The notes under the pieces are model-generated. The model was not told the origin of the DNA. It did no database searches and worked only from the letters and a program-made list of their open reading frames with translations. The position numbers were made by a program, and so were the translations under genes. A DNA stretch of 64,000 nt, taken from the NCBI GenBank assembly GCA_964522015.1, contig CAZFST010000002.1:124001-188000 (forward strand), given 5' to 3'. This DNA comes from QQWI01 sp964522015 (GTDB lineage: Bacteria > Bacillota > Clostridia > Peptostreptococcales > Acidaminobacteraceae). Numbering within the stretch: the stretch's first letter is position 1; each line of letters begins with the position of its first letter. This document shows positions 37,098 through 45,766 of this stretch, piece by piece.

Positions 37098-38360
37098 TTA
37101 CGATGGAAAAACGACTTTCTCTTGATGGATTAAAACTCTGGCGATGGCAACTAAGATCAAGGTCACCGCCAGCGAAGTGCCCACGGAAACCATGACCATT
37201 AGGAAATTTGCATCACCCATGAGTATCTGCTTCATGTTCACTAAATTATTATAAATGGGAACGTAGTAGAGATAATTGCTCACTTGGTTCCCACCGAACA
37301 TGTTCATAAAGGCTGTCATCATCACCACCATGTAGGCCGGTGTCATGTAGGCCCCCGCTTCTTTCACGCTGTTTGCGATCATGGAGAGAACCGAAATCAC
37401 GGTGACATAAATGCCGACAAGGCCAAGCATGGCCAATAGAAATAGACCCGTGTCACTGGGGCTAAGGGTCAGGGCGGAAACCTTCAGTTCACCGCTTGTG
37501 GAGAGAAACTGGGCTGAAAACGGGGTGGATAACATCACACCTATCAGGGAGGAAACTGTCGAGATTAGGGAAACCACTGCAAGACTCAGCATTTTACCCC
37601 CGATAATCACCGTGCGGTCCACTGGGGTTACCAGCATGGTGGCGATGGTGCCCCGCTCTTTTTCCCCTGCAATGGAATCCATGCCGACGCTCATGGCACC
37701 GGAGAAAATAAAGATGGAAATCAGCATGGGAATAAAATCCGCAAAGCTTCTATCAATCCCTTGATCTTCTTTTGGTATGGCGATGGGCTGAGAATCCAGG
37801 GTGAAGACGGTTAGGAGGTCTTCGGTACCCAGGCGCTCAATCAGCACCTGGCGCTTGTACTTTTCCAGTAAGCCCGCCACTTTGTAGGAGGCTTCCACGG
37901 CGTAATCGTGTTTTGAGGCATACCGTCCTGTCACCACCGGCAGGGTCTGCACCTGAGTTTGCGACTGCGACTGGGTTTGGTTCTGTATCTGTCCATTGGG
38001 ATTAGCTGCATAGGCCGCTTTTAACTTGTCTTCAAAATCACCTTCAAAGCTGATGTAAAAGTCCGCTTCCCCTGCTAGGAGTTGGGCTTCAATTTGGCCA
38101 ACTTGCCCCGTGGTGGCTAAAAATTCAAAACCCGGCTCACTTTCAAAAAGGGCCACCACTGCCGCTGGGGTGTTGTATCCCAGTACCCTTGTGGTATGCC
38201 CCCCAATATCCTCACTATTTTTTTGAATCATAAACCCCATTACGGAATACATCATAGCAATGCTAATCATGGGGAGTAGAAAATTGGTCAGCACCAAACG
38301 GCGGTCCGTAAAAACCCGCTTGAGCTCTTTTTTCATCACGATCATTAAGCCTCTAAACAT
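37098..38360 (-). CDS. ABC-2 type permease (NatB-like)
   Basis: 420 residues from ATG 38360, overlapping the ATPase stop by eight bases. One N-terminal helix (about 10-35), a long extracytoplasmic loop (about 40-210), then five helices in the C-terminal half, as in NatB/YhgE-type ABC-2 permeases; MDSIAGEKERGTIATMLVTP is the family signature. The loop contains a Gln/Thr/Ser-rich run (about residues 105-125). It pairs with the upstream ATPase for efflux of Na+, lipids or drugs. Confidence 0.88.
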   Translation of the reverse strand: MFRGLMIVMKKELKRVFTDRRLVLTNFLLPMISIAMMYSVMGFMIQKNSEDIGGHTTRVLGYNTPAAVVALFESEPGFEFLATTGQVGQIEAQLLAGEADFYISFEGDFEDKLKAAYAANPNGQIQNQTQSQSQTQVQTLPVVTGRYASKHDYAVEASYKVAGLLEKYKRQVLIERLGTEDLLTVFTLDSQPIAIPKEDQGIDRSFADFIPMLISIFIFSGAMSVGMDSIAGEKERGTIATMLVTPVDRTVIIGGKMLSLAVVSLISTVSSLIGVMLSTPFSAQFLSTSGELKVSALTLSPSDTGLFLLAMLGLVGIYVTVISVLSMIANSVKEAGAYMTPAYMVVMMTAFMNMFGGNQVSNYLYYVPIYNNLVNMKQILMGDANFLMVMVSVGTSLAVTLILVAIARVLIHQEKVVFPS

Positions 38361-39129
38361 TAGCGCCACCTGCCCTTTCAAAAAGTATAAAAAAAGCATC
38401 TTCCAGGTTAGTGGTTTTGGTGCGGTCCATGATTTCTTTGGCAGTACCTATCTCGTGGATTTCCCCTTCTAAAATGATGGCAATCCGGTCGCAAAGTCGC
38501 TCGGCCAGGTGCATGATATGGGTTGAGATAATAATGGTTTTACCCTGTTTTTTTAGGGCCAATAAGTAATCTGTCACGGTTTTAGCGGTGATGATATCCA
38601 GACCGTTGGTGGGCTCATCAAAAATAATCACCTGAGGATCGTGAATCAGGCTCACCACAATGGACAGCTTTTGTTTCATCCCCGTTGATAGGTCGCTGAT
38701 TTTAGTAAAACGAAAGGGGGTTACCCCAAAGGTGTCAAACAGATGGGTCATTTGGGATTCGATGGCGGGCTCTGTCATGCCGTGGAGTCTGCCAAAGAAC
38801 TTGGCTGTGTAGTCTGGGGTAAAATGGGTGTCCAGTTTAAGCTCGTTGGTCAAGAATGCCAGGGTCTTTCTCACCTGGGCACTTTGGGTTGCACTGCTAA
38901 ACCCGTCAATCACAACCGTGCCCTCAGTGGGACTGATTAAGGTTGAAAGGCACCGAAGGGTGGTGGTTTTTCCAGCACCATTTGGTCCAAGTAGCCCAAA
39001 TATTTCGTTGGTGGCCACTGTAAAGTCTATCCCTTTCACCGCATATTTTAGAGGCCTCTTTTCTCCCGAGGCCTTTTGTTGTTTTTTGGAAAGCTTAAAA
39101 ACTTTGGTTAAACCTTTGACTTCAATCAT
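38353..39129 (-). CDS. ABC transporter ATP-binding protein (NatA-like)
   Basis: 258 residues. Walker A GPNGAGKTT, Q-loop, signature LSTGMKQKL, Walker B VIIFDEPTNGLD and H-loop STHIMH. The group with LSTGMKQ signature drives ABC-2 permeases such as NatB. Residues 1-30 include a basic stretch (KKQQKASGEKRPLK). Starts 14 bases after the XRE-cupin gene. Confidence 0.92.
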   Translation of the reverse strand: MIEVKGLTKVFKLSKKQQKASGEKRPLKYAVKGIDFTVATNEIFGLLGPNGAGKTTTLRCLSTLISPTEGTVVIDGFSSATQSAQVRKTLAFLTNELKLDTHFTPDYTAKFFGRLHGMTEPAIESQMTHLFDTFGVTPFRFTKISDLSTGMKQKLSIVVSLIHDPQVIIFDEPTNGLDIITAKTVTDYLLALKKQGKTIIISTHIMHLAERLCDRIAIILEGEIHEIGTAKEIMDRTKTTNLEDAFFILFERAGGANV

Positions 39130-39143
39130 ATTAGAGCCTTTCC

Positions 39144-39704
39144 CTATTCTGCCAGTGGATTCGGGGTTGAAACCGCCAGAATCCGCACTGTATTTTGGGT
39201 GCTATTATACCAGTTGTGGGGCATCTTTGATAAAAAATGAGCCGTGTCCCCAGGGTACAGGTCTCGGGTTTGCCCGTCTAAAACAATGGTCAAAATCCCT
39301 TCCACCACATAGATAAACTCTTCGCCCTCGTGGGAAAAAGGATCAATTTTCTCTGGAACCCGTTGAGGCATCAGTTCAATCATTCTTGGAAACAGACCCT
39401 TATCGGTATAGTCGGAGCTCATTTGATAGTAAATAAAGCGATCCTCTTCCACTGAAATCACTTGTTGCTGGTGCTTTTTTAAAATTGGGGCTTCATGTTT
39501 TGGAGATGTATTGAAAAAATAATTCAAATTAACGTCTAGTGCCACCGATATTTTTTGCAGGGAATCCACAGAAATCGTGGTGAGCCCCCGCTCAAGCTGC
39601 GAGATAAACCCAGTTGACAAACCCGTTGCATCTGCAAGATTCTTCAGTGTCATTTCCTTTTTTTGGCGCTGCTCCTTAATGCGTTTTCCCAATTGTCCTA
39701 ACAT
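39144..39704 (-). CDS. XRE-cupin transcriptional regulator
   Basis: 186 residues. HTH at 8-62 (KNLADATGLSTGFISQLERG) followed by a C-terminal cupin barrel at about 110-180 (EEFIYVVEGILTIVLDGQ, YPGDTAHF). Such proteins sense a small molecule in the cupin. It starts three bases after the activase stop, in the same operon as the ABC exporter and flavoprotein, and probably controls it. Confidence 0.9.
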   Translation of the reverse strand: MLGQLGKRIKEQRQKKEMTLKNLADATGLSTGFISQLERGLTTISVDSLQKISVALDVNLNYFFNTSPKHEAPILKKHQQQVISVEEDRFIYYQMSSDYTDKGLFPRMIELMPQRVPEKIDPFSHEGEEFIYVVEGILTIVLDGQTRDLYPGDTAHFLSKMPHNWYNSTQNTVRILAVSTPNPLAE

Positions 39705-39707
39705 TTT

Positions 39708-40421
39708 TCACACTCCAATCAATTCGTAGTGGCTGAGGCCTTGGTTGCGAAGTATTTTTCCCATTGACGCCATAAACGACCCGTCCGGCATCTGCTCTTG
39801 CTGCCAACTTCCTTTTACCCCATGGGGCCTAAAGGCAATCACCTTGTAAAGTGCATCATTACCGCTTTTCACGATTTTTTCACACACCCAAGTCAGGGTT
39901 TTGGCACTTTCCAGTTTTGGATGGACAACCGTCCGGATCTCGATTAGTTTTGTGGTATTTAGCAAGAGGTCAAAACTCTCCAACACTGGGGCAAGGGGCC
40001 AGCCGGTTAAGTCAAAGTGCTCATCCGGATCTGCACTTTTGATATCGAGCAAGAATCCATCCACCAGAGGGAGAAGGGCTGCAATGGCATGGGGATCCGA
40101 ACCGTTTGTATCCACAAAAATCTCGTAATCATGATCCCGTAAGAGGGGAATCAACTCTTTTAAAAATGACAGTTGGAGGGTGCATTCCCCACCGGTTAAG
40201 GTGACCCCCCGTACAAAGGGGCGGTAGGGCAACAGTTTGTCCATCAAGGCCTCTGGGGATAGTGACATGTTGCCTTCAGTGGCAAGGGTGTACTGGGCAA
40301 TGGTTTCTGGATTATGGCAGGTCTTGCACCGCATATTGCAGCCCTGAAAGAAAACCACACTGCGATTGCCCGGACCATCCACACAACTAAAGGGTAAAAT
40401 TTGGCGTATATTGGCAAGCAT
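39708..40421 (-). CDS. Glycyl-radical enzyme activase (PflA/YjjW-like radical SAM)
   Basis: 237 residues. The opening LPFSCVDGPGNRSVVFFQGC resembles YjjW-type activases; the radical SAM cysteines are in CNMRCKTC, followed by HNPET. GVTLTGGECTLQ is the SAM-binding GGE block. Canonical YjjW carries a ferredoxin-like eight-cysteine insert after the CxxxCxxC motif; here that insert is absent, as in PflA. The probable substrate is the YjjI-type glycyl radical enzyme encoded at 44267-45757, since no other is visible. First gene of a tight operon. Confidence 0.85.
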   Translation of the reverse strand: MLANIRQILPFSCVDGPGNRSVVFFQGCNMRCKTCHNPETIAQYTLATEGNMSLSPEALMDKLLPYRPFVRGVTLTGGECTLQLSFLKELIPLLRDHDYEIFVDTNGSDPHAIAALLPLVDGFLLDIKSADPDEHFDLTGWPLAPVLESFDLLLNTTKLIEIRTVVHPKLESAKTLTWVCEKIVKSGNDALYKVIAFRPHGVKGSWQQEQMPDGSFMASMGKILRNQGLSHYELIGV

Positions 40422-40560
40422 CCTCTAACCTCCGGGGATTGGCGTAAAAGTCTTTAAGTTCTGGTGAGTGCAATGTTATACTATAATAGATGTAATTTTA
40501 GCGCACACGTTCTATCACTAATGAACACTTCTAATGTCATTATACCTTTTGAGGACACCT

Positions 40561-41745
40561 ATGCAAATGATTCGGCTACATTTTAAGCGTTTTTTTAGTT
40601 GGCGCCAAACCCTTAGTTTTTATTTGGCCTTTACAATCATGCTGATACTTCTAGCAACTGTTTTTAACCATTACCAGGAGACCCTTGAAACCTCTGATCA
40701 AATTAGATTAGGGGTGATTAATGAGGACACCCATCAATTGGCCCAAGTGCTGATGTCCAGCTTTCAAGAAAGCGACACTTTTACAGCACTTTTTGATTTG
40801 ACATTTGATACGAAGTCCCTGATTTCAAAGGCCTTTGACAAAGGGGACCTGGATGCCTATATCCAAATCCCAGAAGGCTTTACTGAGGGCCTTTTAACCT
40901 ACGAAAACATGCCCATCACCATCCATGGGCATCTAGAAAATCCCATTAAAAACCGATTGATTGAAGAAATTCTCAGTGGCTATGCAAGCTATATTGATAC
41001 TGCCAATGCCGCCACCTGGTCCCTTTATTACACCATGGAGAAAGCAGATCTTACCGGGGCCCAGATTGTTAAAATCAATAACGCTTTTTCTGTTGAAATG
41101 ATTGGGGCAACCCTTGGACGGGCCTCCCATTTTGAACTGGACCCCTACACCGAACTCCCCAGTTCAACGGCACTTGGCTACTTTTTACTGGCCCTGCCCC
41201 TGGCCATGATGACCTTTATCACCGTAAACAGCGGCATGGTCACCATCCAACAAAGACAAGAGTGGCACTACCGCAGGTTGTCCATTTCCGGCATGCCCTT
41301 TTGGTGGCAAGTGGTTTCAGAGCAAACAGCCCAGTGGCTAAGTGGCCTGATTCTCCTGATGCCTGCTGTTTTGGGCCTCATCTTTTTTACAACCACGGCC
41401 ATGGCACTTTGGGGCACCCTAGCCCTCATGCTAAGTCTCCTATTTTGGCAAAGTAGTTGGCGTTTGCTGAGCTATGGCTTTAAAGACCCCGCTGCCCTTG
41501 GCCTTCTAGCCTCGACACTGGGATTTATGGTAACCTTGGCAGGGGGCGGATTGGTGCCCTTTATCCTACTGCCGGTTTGGCTCAAAAGAATTGGCAGCCT
41601 AACCCCTCTATTCCAATTTAACCGCATAGGCTTAGAACAACAGCCCATTTTCCCACTGTTCCTATTTATAGGGGTGACTGTCTTGATTATCGCCCTAGAA
41701 ATCCTGATTTTGGCCACTAGCTCAAGAAGAAGAGGTCCCCAATGA
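40561..41745 (+). CDS. ABC-2 type permease subunit
   Basis: 394 residues from ATG 40561, five bases after GAGGA (an ATG at 40534 lacks a site). One N-terminal helix (about 14-35), a ~150-residue outer loop, and five helices from about 195 on, as in YhgE/ABC-2 permeases. It overlaps the next permease gene by ATGA. No ATPase gene accompanies the pair. An upstream stretch with TATACT/TATAAT (40477-40490) may be its promoter. Confidence 0.8.
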   Translation: MQMIRLHFKRFFSWRQTLSFYLAFTIMLILLATVFNHYQETLETSDQIRLGVINEDTHQLAQVLMSSFQESDTFTALFDLTFDTKSLISKAFDKGDLDAYIQIPEGFTEGLLTYENMPITIHGHLENPIKNRLIEEILSGYASYIDTANAATWSLYYTMEKADLTGAQIVKINNAFSVEMIGATLGRASHFELDPYTELPSSTALGYFLLALPLAMMTFITVNSGMVTIQQRQEWHYRRLSISGMPFWWQVVSEQTAQWLSGLILLMPAVLGLIFFTTTAMALWGTLALMLSLLFWQSSWRLLSYGFKDPAALGLLASTLGFMVTLAGGGLVPFILLPVWLKRIGSLTPLFQFNRIGLEQQPIFPLFLFIGVTVLIIALEILILATSSRRRGPQ

Positions 41746-42923
41746 CCCCCTTAAAACTACACCATAAACTGCTTTACAACCGTCCATTTACCTTGATTCT
41801 ACTTGGACTTTGCCTTCTGAGTCTCCTGTGGTTTCATCTGGACCTTGCTCGGGCTGCAAGACCCCAGCCCATGATTGGTCTGATTGTGGTGGACCAAGAC
41901 AACACCACCGCTTCAAAAGCTTATGTAAAAGACATTTCCAAACAGCCCCTACTGGCAGTCAGGTCCCTACCTGAAAAACAGGCCTTTCAACAACTACAGG
42001 ATTCCCGGACCGAGGCGGTCCTCACCATCCCCAAAGGCTACTTTGAAGACTTTGGTAAGCACCAACTAAAACTCACTTACCGCAGTTATAGCAGCCTTGC
42101 CCCCGCCTTAGTTGACCTATTGGCCCAAAACCTGATGCCAACCATCGGCAAAGAAAAGCTCAACAAAGCAACCCACAGGTACCTGGGCCCCGAGTGGGTA
42201 CCCATTGCCCTTTCTGACTACAGCGACTATTTAAGAGAACACCCCACCACCTTCAAATCCTACACCCAAACCACCCAAAGTCTTAAGGGTCTCAAAAGTC
42301 AGCAGGACCTTTCCCTCATCCAAACAGCAAACTTAAGCCTTGGCTATGGTCTTATCCTGATTATTTTTCTGGTTGTGCGCTCTGCGGTGCAACATCACGT
42401 CTTTCCAGTGCCCCTTCGGGCCCGCATAGCCACGGTCCCTGGTCTTTTACCTAAAATGGCCTTGGCCGCCCGTCTCACCCAGGCCTCCCTCTACACCCCC
42501 CTTTGGTTTCTCTTAGTGCTCTCGATCACCCTTCACCTAACCTTAGGGCTACCACTGGCTCTCTATTTAGGAATATTCGGATGGCTTATTTTATGGGTCT
42601 ATCACGAACTCCTGCTGTGGATTTATGCAAGGGGTCAAGGCACCTACCAAACCCAACTGATTGCTATCGGTGCTATTATGGGCCCCGCAATTATGGGAGG
42701 CGCGTTTTTTTCAATTGACTTACTGCCTAAAACCATGCTGCCCCTAGTCTCTTGGTCACCCTTTTACCAACTAAACCTTGTTTATGTGACTGTGGTTTCC
42801 AAAGGGACCCTGCCCCTGAGCACAGTCAACTATATGGCATTATTGACCTTAAGCTGTCTCATCACAGTCAATGCACGGGGTATTCTTATGATGATAAAAA
42901 GAGGGTTTGGGCCAATTCACTAA
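41742..42923 (+). CDS. ABC-2 type permease subunit
   Basis: 393 residues, topology like its partner: helix at about 14-32, long outer loop, and five to six helices between about 195 and 385. Coupled to the upstream permease by ATGA, so a heterodimeric membrane unit is likely. Its ATPase must be supplied in trans, possibly by the NatA-like protein at 38353-39129. Confidence 0.78.
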   Translation: MTPLKLHHKLLYNRPFTLILLGLCLLSLLWFHLDLARAARPQPMIGLIVVDQDNTTASKAYVKDISKQPLLAVRSLPEKQAFQQLQDSRTEAVLTIPKGYFEDFGKHQLKLTYRSYSSLAPALVDLLAQNLMPTIGKEKLNKATHRYLGPEWVPIALSDYSDYLREHPTTFKSYTQTTQSLKGLKSQQDLSLIQTANLSLGYGLILIIFLVVRSAVQHHVFPVPLRARIATVPGLLPKMALAARLTQASLYTPLWFLLVLSITLHLTLGLPLALYLGIFGWLILWVYHELLLWIYARGQGTYQTQLIAIGAIMGPAIMGGAFFSIDLLPKTMLPLVSWSPFYQLNLVYVTVVSKGTLPLSTVNYMALLTLSCLITVNARGILMMIKRGFGPIH

Positions 42924-43050
42924 TGCTGTTATGACGGTTTTCAGCCAAGATTAAATTTTGTCAAGAATTCACACTTTTTGCTTGTAGTTTTCAATACTTA
43001 CCATTAAACTAAACAAGGAGTCAACATCTCAAGGAGGCAAACGCCAATAT

Positions 43051-44070
43051 ATGAAAAAATTACTTTCTCTATCACTTGCTGTGCTTTTAGTTCTAGGTAC
43101 TGCTACAGGTTGTGCAAAAAAAGAAACAGCAAAAGAATTATTGCAAAAAACGCTGGACCAAGCCACGGCAGTTTCATCCTCTTCAACTGAGATGAACATG
43201 TCTGCAAAAGTCGAGGCTTCTGAAGCTGCACTGGCTCAAGATGCTAGTATCCAAGGAATCATCGATATGGTCAATGCGGGCAAAGTCAATATGACAATGG
43301 CTTCAGATGTAAAAAATGGTAATGCAACAGGTAAAGTTTTGGTTGAGTCTAACGGCATTTCTTTTGCCATGGACCTCAACATGGTCGCTTTCAAGCAATT
43401 GGTTATGAAAACACCCCTTGCTGAAAAACTTATCACCCTTGACCTTACACAAAATGCCGAAACACCAGTGGATGTTGAACGTATGAAGCTTGTTAACAAA
43501 GAGGTTTCTGCTTTGTTTCTTAAGGCCATTAAAGATGAAAGCTTAAAAGCTGAATACAAAGTTGACTTTGAAGGCAAAGATGGAAAAACAAAGCTTAACT
43601 ATGTTACCCTTACTATGGACAATGCTACTTTAGTTGCTTTCTTAAAAGAAACTGTTCCAGCAATCTACAACGCACCAGAAACACGTAAATTGTTAGAAGA
43701 AAGCATTACAGCTTCTCTAAAAGCAGCTGACCAAGAAGCAACACCAGAAAAAATTCAAGAGTCTCTTGATGCGATGGTCACAGAGTTCCCAACAATGCTA
43801 GATGAAATGCAAAAGCAAATCACATTTGACAGCCTTGTGGTCAAAATGGGTATCGACAAAGAATACAACACACGTGCAATGACCATGGATCTTGCTGTCA
43901 CTGCCGCCCAAGGTGAAACTTCTTTAAAAGTAGCTTTAAATGTTGCATCTGAGCAGTTTGCATTCAACAAGCCTGTGGCTGCTCCAGTGATTGAGGTCAC
44001 AGAAGAAAACAGCATTCCTTTTGAAGAATTCTTAATGCAAATGATGTTTGGCGGCCTAGGCGGTCAGTAG
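43051..44070 (+). CDS. Lipoprotein, DUF6612/LolA-like
   Basis: 339 residues. Signal peptide ends LGTATGC, lipidated Cys21. The body has alternating amphipathic strands and helices like LolA/LppX-type lipid-carrier folds seen in clostridial lipoproteins (DUF6612). The nearest AAGGAGG is 13 bases before the ATG, further than usual. Codon use and composition (Ala, Lys, Met, Thr) suggest high expression. Function unknown; it might carry lipids for the ABC-2 permeases just upstream. Confidence 0.65.
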   Translation: MKKLLSLSLAVLLVLGTATGCAKKETAKELLQKTLDQATAVSSSSTEMNMSAKVEASEAALAQDASIQGIIDMVNAGKVNMTMASDVKNGNATGKVLVESNGISFAMDLNMVAFKQLVMKTPLAEKLITLDLTQNAETPVDVERMKLVNKEVSALFLKAIKDESLKAEYKVDFEGKDGKTKLNYVTLTMDNATLVAFLKETVPAIYNAPETRKLLEESITASLKAADQEATPEKIQESLDAMVTEFPTMLDEMQKQITFDSLVVKMGIDKEYNTRAMTMDLAVTAAQGETSLKVALNVASEQFAFNKPVAAPVIEVTEENSIPFEEFLMQMMFGGLGGQ

Positions 44071-44080
44071 CAATCGCGAC

Positions 44081-44200
44081 AAAAATGTATTATCACTAGC
44101 GATTGCAAATGCGATTGTATTATCAATCGCATCAACTAAGAAAAACGTATTATTATAATGCAATTGCATATGCGATTGTATTATCAATGCAATTACAAAA
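44081..44200. repeat. Two imperfect 60-bp tandem repeats
   Basis: Units begin at 44081 and 44141 (AAAAATGTATTAT / AAAAACGTATTAT) and each contains ATGCGATTGTATTATCAAT. The first copy folds as GCGATTGtattatCAATCGC. It lies between the lipoprotein stop and the bidirectional terminator, with no ORF. Confidence 0.7.
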
Positions 44201-44240
44201 AAAAGTGTTGTCAGCCAATTGGCCGACAACACTTTTTTTA
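44197..44240. terminator. Bidirectional terminator
   Basis: AAAAAAAGTGTTGTC and GACAACACTTTTTTT flank a GCCAATTGGC core, with one internal mismatch; serves the lipoprotein and the YjjI-like gene. Confidence 0.9.
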
Positions 44241-44266
44241 TTTTGTCCATCTTAATACTGCTTTGC

Positions 44267-45757
44267 TTAAGTCAAACTTCTCTTTTGTCTTTCAAGGACC
44301 TTCTGATTATCGGCAGCCCCTTTTCCAAGGACTACAGCATCGTTGATCACCTGCTCACCCCGTCTGAGTTTTTCAATATCTGATTTTTTCACCAGGTAAC
44401 CAGTGATCCGGACTACATCCGCATTATCTTCATATAAAGAAAAGTAACGGAGCCCTGTCTTAAAAGCACCCTTAATAATTTCAACGGCAGCCATGGGATT
44501 TCGTCTGACGGTCTCATCAAATCTAAAGATGTCACCAATCCCCGATGGGAAATAGCCATGGAAAGGAGCAGCGCTAATTAGATGATCGTGAATTGGTGGC
44601 TCATCTCCAATAGGAATACGGCAACCTGGACTCACCCCTGCATCGGTATCAAGGCCCACCTGGGCATGAAGCACATAGTGTCCCTTGGTGGCATAAAGCG
44701 CCGGATGGCTATGACCATTGACTTGCTTTGCAATGGCCTCAATAATTTGAATGCCCAGTTGATCTGCTTCTTTGGTGTGTCCAAAGCGATTTTCAGGCCC
44801 TGTGGTGCTTAACAGTTGATTTACAACGTCTGCAAGTCCTACTAAACCAAACATGGCAGTGAAGTTTTCCTTTTTAATGAAGCCTTCTTTAACTAAGAAA
44901 TTGGTTTCAAAAAAGTCACTCTCTTCAAGCAAAAAGTCAACTCTGGCATCCATTAAAGGCAGCATGGCCCCCACAGCTTCTTGTAGCTGGGCCATGAAGT
45001 CCGAAATGGACATACCCACTTGGACTAATTTACCTAAATTGAGGCGCACCAGGGTATAACTACCACCACCAATTGAAAGACCATTATAGCAACTGACAAT
45101 GGCATAGGGATTGGGTTTAAAGTCTGCTGTAAACATGTCATCGTTTGCAAATGAAGGTTTTGCGACTTTTAGGGCGGTCAGTACCGCCTCTTCCAACAGG
45201 TCATCTGGGGTATCTTTTGTGACTTTCATGGTTAAGTTTGGTACCGAATGTTGGAGCTCTCGTTCAAGTGATAAGAGCATTCGAGTGACTAGATTATCTT
45301 GTCCGCTTAAATTGGCATGGCAAAAGGAGTCTGTAATGGTCCGATCCAGGTGGGTTAAAAACCACTTTAACTGATTGCGGGTTTGGGCATCATCCTTTGT
45401 GACAAAGGGCCCTAAAAGGGTATCGAACTCCCCAATATAAACGGGCATGGTGGTAATTGAGGGCACATGATGGTAAAAAATTTGTAGGGTGCCTATGGCA
45501 TCTTCCAGTGTTTTAGGGGCTGCAAGATTTAGAAACTCACAACCATTATCCATCAACTTTTGGTAATCTGGGACGATGTAACGGGGTCTGTAAGGAGCGT
45601 TTCCCTCGTACATCTCGCTTATAATTTCAGCAGCCATCAATTGCTCTTGTAGCTCAGTGTAGTCGATGGGATTAATGGAGTTCTCTGCAAACCTAGCCAG
45701 TTGAATCACCTTTTGTTGATAGGTTAAGCTGGTGTCTTTAATAATCTCTCTAACCAT
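44267..45757 (-). CDS. YjjI-family glycyl radical enzyme
   Basis: 496 residues, the length of YjjI (DUF3029), much shorter than pyruvate formate-lyase. The glycyl radical loop VVRITGYLVK places the radical at Gly453, and the thiyl cysteine is probably Cys223 in IVSCYNGLSIGGG. The C-terminal segment is NALxxR-like. The reaction of YjjI is not established. The expected activase is the YjjW-like protein 4 kb away at 39708-40421. It sits 10 bases after the M42 peptidase gene, forming an operon. Confidence 0.9.
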   Translation of the reverse strand: MVREIIKDTSLTYQQKVIQLARFAENSINPIDYTELQEQLMAAEIISEMYEGNAPYRPRYIVPDYQKLMDNGCEFLNLAAPKTLEDAIGTLQIFYHHVPSITTMPVYIGEFDTLLGPFVTKDDAQTRNQLKWFLTHLDRTITDSFCHANLSGQDNLVTRMLLSLERELQHSVPNLTMKVTKDTPDDLLEEAVLTALKVAKPSFANDDMFTADFKPNPYAIVSCYNGLSIGGGSYTLVRLNLGKLVQVGMSISDFMAQLQEAVGAMLPLMDARVDFLLEESDFFETNFLVKEGFIKKENFTAMFGLVGLADVVNQLLSTTGPENRFGHTKEADQLGIQIIEAIAKQVNGHSHPALYATKGHYVLHAQVGLDTDAGVSPGCRIPIGDEPPIHDHLISAAPFHGYFPSGIGDIFRFDETVRRNPMAAVEIIKGAFKTGLRYFSLYEDNADVVRITGYLVKKSDIEKLRRGEQVINDAVVLGKGAADNQKVLERQKRSLT

Positions 45758-45766
45758 GGTAACCTC

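Noticed and set aside
44081..44200. Possible CRISPR array
   Set aside because: Only two units with diverged sequence, no constant repeat-variable spacer pattern and no cas gene in the window.
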